A stretch of 41,341 nt of DNA, taken from Trebonia sp036276115 (lineage in GTDB: Bacteria > Actinomycetota > Actinomycetes > Streptosporangiales > Streptosporangiaceae). Below, in pieces: positions 38,939-41,341 of this stretch. The notes beneath the pieces are model-generated. The model was given only the letters and a program-made list of their open reading frames with translations. It searched no databases and had not been told where the DNA came from. Position numbers and translations under genes: made by a program. Within the stretch, counting starts at the first letter, position 1. Each line of letters opens with the position of its first letter. Where the stretch lies: positions 1 through 41,341 of the forward strand of contig DATBEM010000109.1 of the NCBI GenBank assembly GCA_036276115.1. The letters run 5' to 3'.

Positions 38939-39178
38939 ATGGAGATGTGGGAATGGCGGTCGGGGGAGCGCTGGTGCGGCGTTTCCAGTGATGCCGACCG
39001 TGCCATTGAGGCTGCCGAGGAGCACCTGGCCGTCGGCGAGACCGCGCGCGTCGAGCGCGTCCTGACCGAGCTCAGCTTCCGCACCATGAGCTCGTACTAC
39101 GTGCCCACCGGCCAAGGCTGGACGGCGACGAGGGAAGAAGACGAGGCGGGCGAGACCATAGCCTGGCAGCCGTTCTAG
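38939..39178 (+). CDS. Small orphan protein of unknown function
   Basis: The 79-residue product (MEMWEWRSGERWCGVSSDAD...) is acidic, with Trp-rich ends and a middle helix DADRAIEAAEEHLAVGE. Its ending is TGQGWTATREEDEAGETIAWQPF. There is no signal peptide or membrane segment. I do not recognise a family. GAGGG lies 6-8 nt before ATG 38939; a TTG at 38915 would add eight residues but overlaps the palindrome. It stands alone between the add operon and a minisatellite. Its ordered coding pattern (GC-rich third positions, balanced residues) argues it is real. Confidence 0.6.
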   Translation: MEMWEWRSGERWCGVSSDADRAIEAAEEHLAVGETARVERVLTELSFRTMSSYYVPTGQGWTATREEDEAGETIAWQPF

Positions 39179-39603
39179 CCGCCCGGTGGCGCTGCCCCTC
39201 GGGTCGCGCTGTGGTCGGGTGGCGCTGCCTCTCGGGTGGCGCTGTGGTCGGGTGGCGCTGTGGTCCGGTGGCGCTGCCCCTCGGGTGGCGCTGTGGTCCG
39301 GTCGCGCTGCCGCCGGGTGGCGCTGCTCTCGATCGTGCTGCCGCCTACTCGGCCGTAACGCCTACCCGCGATGTTGCCTATTTCAAAGCCCGCCCTCCCT
39401 GGGGGCCTTCCCCCACCTTAAAGGAGAGGGCTGACATTCCAGCCGGGCAGCGCCGCCAGCAGCCAGAATACGCTTCTCGCCCGTCCCGTGTCATCGCCCC
39501 GCCCGGGCAAGCGGGCGGCGGTTAGCGGGTTGCGCTCGATTGCGCCCGCCTGCCGCCTGCCGCCTGCCGCCCGCCGCGCTCCGCCGCGCCGGGCCGGCGC
39601 CGT
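39179..39603. other. Intergenic region with minisatellite
   Basis: 425 bp between the small orphan gene and the convergent Clp-N gene. The first third is the minisatellite; the rest is GC-rich with no gene I can support. Confidence 0.55.
39185..39331 (+). repeat. Nine-unit 16/17-bp minisatellite
   Basis: Nine units of GGTGGCGCTGTGGTCSG / GGTGGCGCTGCCCCTCG type, of 16 or 17 bp, run from 39185 to 39331. The 17-bp type occurs at positions 1, 3 and 6. The frame changes with unit length, so it is unlikely to be coding. Confidence 0.88.
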
Positions 39604-40719
39604 TCAGGCGGCCGGGGACCCGGTGCCGCCCTCGCCTGCCCCGGGGTCGGCCACGCCGCCGGCGCTGCTCGCGTCTTCGGCACTGCCCTCATCGCCAGCA
39701 CCTGGCGCCGACTCCGACTCCGCGCGGGTCGTGATGGCCAACAGGGCGTCGTGCAGCGACTGCCAGGCCTTGGCCAGGTTCGCGGCCGGCGCGCCCTGCA
39801 GGTCGGCGCCCCGGATCGTGGCGCCGGGCGCCTTGTCCTTGCCGAGTGCCTGTAGCGCCGCGGCGGCCGACTTCACCAGGGTCTCGTCGGTGACCACGAC
39901 CATCATCATCTCGCCGGTCACCTGGATGTTCATCTGCCGTCGGCCCGCTTCCTCTGGCTGCTCGTCGCTGGTGCCGGTCACGTCCGCGTCCCGCAGCGCG
40001 TCCTTGGCCTGGTTGAGGTCCACCCCGAGGGACGCGAGGATCTTGGCCGCGGCCGAGTTCGCGTCGGTCAGGGCGGCTAGCAACAGGTGGTGCGACCCGA
40101 CCGGGCTATCGCCCGCGAGCCGGGTGGCGGTGCTCAGCGTGTGGTCGGCGGCCGGAGTGGCGCTGAGGACCGACTGCCGCTCCGGCTCGCCCGGCTCGTC
40201 GTCATCCCCGGCCGGGCCGCCGCCGGCCCCCATCACGTCGGCGACCCGGCGCAGCCAGTTCCGGGCGCGGACTGGGCTCGCCGTCCCGGCCGGCACCAGG
40301 TCGAGCACCGCGACCCGGATCTTCAGCAAGTCCGCGTGCTGGCGCATGACCTGGGCGGCGACGCCCTCGTCCTCGCGCATGAGGCCGAGCAGGAGGTGCT
40401 CGGTCCCGATGTAGTTGTGGTGCAACCCCAGCGCCTCGCGCAGGGCGAGCTCCAGGGACTTCTTCGCCCGGGGCGTGAACGGGATGTGCGTGCTTGGCGG
40501 TGGCTTCTTGCCCGTCCCGGCGATCGCCGCGACCTCCTCGCGGGCGGTGTCGAGGGTAAGGCCGAACGGGGCCAGGACCCGGGCCGCGACCCCCTCGGAC
40601 TCGTGCACGAGGCCGAGCAGCACGTGCTCGGTCCCGATGTAGTTGTGATTCATCCTCCGGGCCTCTTCCTGGGCCAGGACGATTGCGTGCCGCGCCTTGG
40701 CGGTGAATCGCTCGAACAT
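39604..40719 (-). CDS. Clp N-domain protein without ATPase (ClpC-N repeats)
   Basis: The 371-residue protein begins like ClpC (MFERFTAKARHAIVLAQEEARRMNHNYIGTEHVLLGLV), with two Clp_N repeats (about 1-75 and 78-150; HNYIGTEHLLLGLMREDEGVAAQV) and a weaker third segment (about 185-245; STATRLAGDSPVGSHHLLLAALTDANSAAAKILASLGVD). No Walker motifs follow, so it is not an unfoldase. Then come a beta-rich part (MNIQVTGEMMMVVVTDETLVKSAAAAL) and an acidic Ser/Gly/Ala tail. Stand-alone Clp-N proteins may bind substrates, adaptors or phospho-arginine marks of the Clp protease; that role here is inferred. ATG 40719 has GGGAG upstream. Divergent from a MerR-like gene. Confidence 0.85.
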   Translation of the reverse strand: MFERFTAKARHAIVLAQEEARRMNHNYIGTEHVLLGLVHESEGVAARVLAPFGLTLDTAREEVAAIAGTGKKPPPSTHIPFTPRAKKSLELALREALGLHHNYIGTEHLLLGLMREDEGVAAQVMRQHADLLKIRVAVLDLVPAGTASPVRARNWLRRVADVMGAGGGPAGDDDEPGEPERQSVLSATPAADHTLSTATRLAGDSPVGSHHLLLAALTDANSAAAKILASLGVDLNQAKDALRDADVTGTSDEQPEEAGRRQMNIQVTGEMMMVVVTDETLVKSAAAALQALGKDKAPGATIRGADLQGAPAANLAKAWQSLHDALLAITTRAESESAPGAGDEGSAEDASSAGGVADPGAGEGGTGSPAA

Positions 40720-40760
40720 GCTCCCAGACTGCCTGCTGACTTTAACCTAGTCAATACCAT

Positions 40761-40795
40761 GCTATTAGTATGGTCACTCTGTTATTAGCAGGGTC
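40761..40795. promoter_or_regulatory. Direct repeat, 20-bp period, in the Clp-N / MerR-like divergent region
   Basis: GCTATTAGTATGGTC (40761-40775) and GTTATTAGCAGGGTC (40781-40795) match at 12 of 15 positions. ACCAT and ATGGT (40756-40760, 40770-40774) also form an inverted repeat. The AT-rich block lies between two divergent genes, one encoding a DNA-binding-like protein, so an operator is plausible. Confidence 0.5.
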
Positions 40796-40848
40796 GTAGG
40801 CTGGCGTCAGGAGCAACGAGTACGCTGGCCGGGCAGGAGGTGCTCGGG

Positions 40849-41235
40849 GTGGACTGGGAAGACCGGCTCGATGAGTGGGAGCTTGAGCTAGAGCTGAAGG
40901 CGCAGCTCGACGGCTCGGAGTGGGTGACCCTGGAGCGGGCGGCGGCCGAGACCGGCGTCTCCCGGGCGGCCCTGCGGACCTGGTACCGCACCGGCCAGAT
41001 CGCCTCCCGCCTGGTCGACGGCCCGCACGGCCCGCAGCGCCTGGTCCCCCTCGACGTGGTCGCCGCCCGGGCCGAGGCATCCCCCCGGCTGCGTAAGTCG
41101 GCCGAGCGCCGCCTGGGCGACGAGGCTCAGCTCGAGCTCCTCCGCCACCGGGTCGACCAGCTCGAGCTCCGCCTGGCCGACCTGGAGCGCCGCCTGTCGG
41201 CCGCCACCCGCCCGCCCGACGCGCCGCCTGCCTGA
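40849..41235 (+). CDS. MerR/excisionase-like DNA-binding protein with C-terminal coiled coil
   Basis: The 128-residue protein has an acidic N-terminal helix (DWEDRLDEWELELELKAQ), a MerR-like helix-turn-helix with wing (about residues 24-65: WVTLERAAAETGVSRAALRTWYRTGQIASRLVDGPHGPQRLVPLDVV), and a coiled coil (about 92-120: LELLRHRVDQLELRLADLERRL). GTG 40849 has GGAGG 7 nt upstream; GTG 40840 is in frame but lacks one. It is divergent from the Clp-N gene and may control it and itself. Its last seven codons lie inside the terminal palindrome. Confidence 0.72.
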   Translation: MDWEDRLDEWELELELKAQLDGSEWVTLERAAAETGVSRAALRTWYRTGQIASRLVDGPHGPQRLVPLDVVAARAEASPRLRKSAERRLGDEAQLELLRHRVDQLELRLADLERRLSAATRPPDAPPA

Positions 41236-41341
41236 GGCCTGGATGGATCTTGCGATTGGGAAGGATTTACCACGCCATGGCGTGGTAAATCCTTCCCAAT
41301 CGCAAGATCCATCCAGGCCTCAGGCAGGCGGCGCGTCGGGC
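41214..41341. repeat. Perfect 128-bp palindrome at the window end
   Basis: Bases pair as x with 82555-x from 41277/41278 outwards to the last base, 41341 (C) with 41214 (G). The 64-bp arms have no mismatch and no spacer. The left arm includes the last 22 bp of the MerR-like gene. The core GGATTTACCACGCCATGG reads the same on both strands around CCATGG. It may continue beyond the window. Confidence 0.97.

Noticed and set aside
39185..39331. CRISPR array
   Set aside because: Units are 16-17 bp and directly adjacent; there are no unique spacers and no cas gene.
39186..39525. Possible small proteins over the minisatellite
   Set aside because: The product only translates the repeat units and changes character at each 16/17-bp step.
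40720..40848. HspR (HAIR) or ClgR operator upstream of the Clp-N gene
   Set aside because: Neither CTTGAG-N-CTCAAG-type nor GTTCGC-type inverted repeats are present; the repeats seen are TATTAG-type.

Overview
This is a 41.3-kb, very GC-rich window. The gene content is that of a filamentous-type actinobacterium: many GTG/TTG starts, an AfsR/SARP regulator, an F420-type nitroreductase, the MurL/MurD2 muropeptide route, ClpC-type N domains and a VKOR partner system. A Streptosporangiales-like host is a guess; nothing here fixes the genus. I see no rRNA, tRNA, CRISPR array, transposase or phage gene.

Layout. (1) 1-5.2 kb holds the 3' end of jetA, a repeat-swollen jetB, then one open frame that begins as the SMC-like ATPase JetC of a type II Wadjet (TIGR02677/02678/02680) plasmid-defence system and ends as the catalytic part of MurL (UDP-MurNAc-L-Ala-L-Glu epimerase), followed by murD2. 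The switch lies exactly in a GC-rich dispersed repeat, of which two more copies occur in the window. (2) 5.2-13.9 kb is housekeeping and accessory: pentapeptide-repeat protein, deazaflavin nitroreductase, carboxylesterase, DinG helicase, gamma-carbonic anhydrase, an FCD-only regulator-like protein, a winged-helix/coiled-coil protein and a DMT-type membrane protein. (3) 13.9-15.7 kb is a thiol-redox pair, VKOR plus a membrane-anchored DUF929 thioredoxin-like protein. (4) 16.7-19.9 kb is a large AfsR-like regulator behind a 1-kb intergenic region rich in short repeats. (5) 20.3-27.8 kb, all on the minus strand, has a membrane protein and D-3-phosphoglycerate dehydrogenase, a class I glutamine-amidotransferase-like PuuD hydrolase, an FUSC membrane protein and a phospho-sugar mutase. 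(6) 27.9-38.8 kb is a nucleoside module: a BMP-type ABC importer (lipoprotein, double ATPase, two permeases) behind a strongly folded leader RNA, a two-component system, and a divergent cytidine deaminase - thymidine phosphorylase - adenosine deaminase operon. Import and salvage of nucleosides are thus physically linked. (7) 38.9-41.3 kb has a small orphan protein, a minisatellite, an ATPase-less protein with three Clp N-type segments, a divergent MerR-like protein, and a perfect 128-bp palindrome running to the window edge.

The most unusual points are the repeat-bounded JetC-MurL chimera, the dispersed repeat family itself, the folded leader of the nucleoside importer, and the terminal palindrome (which may be an assembly fold-back). 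All functional calls rest on reading the translated sequence and motifs; no database search was possible.
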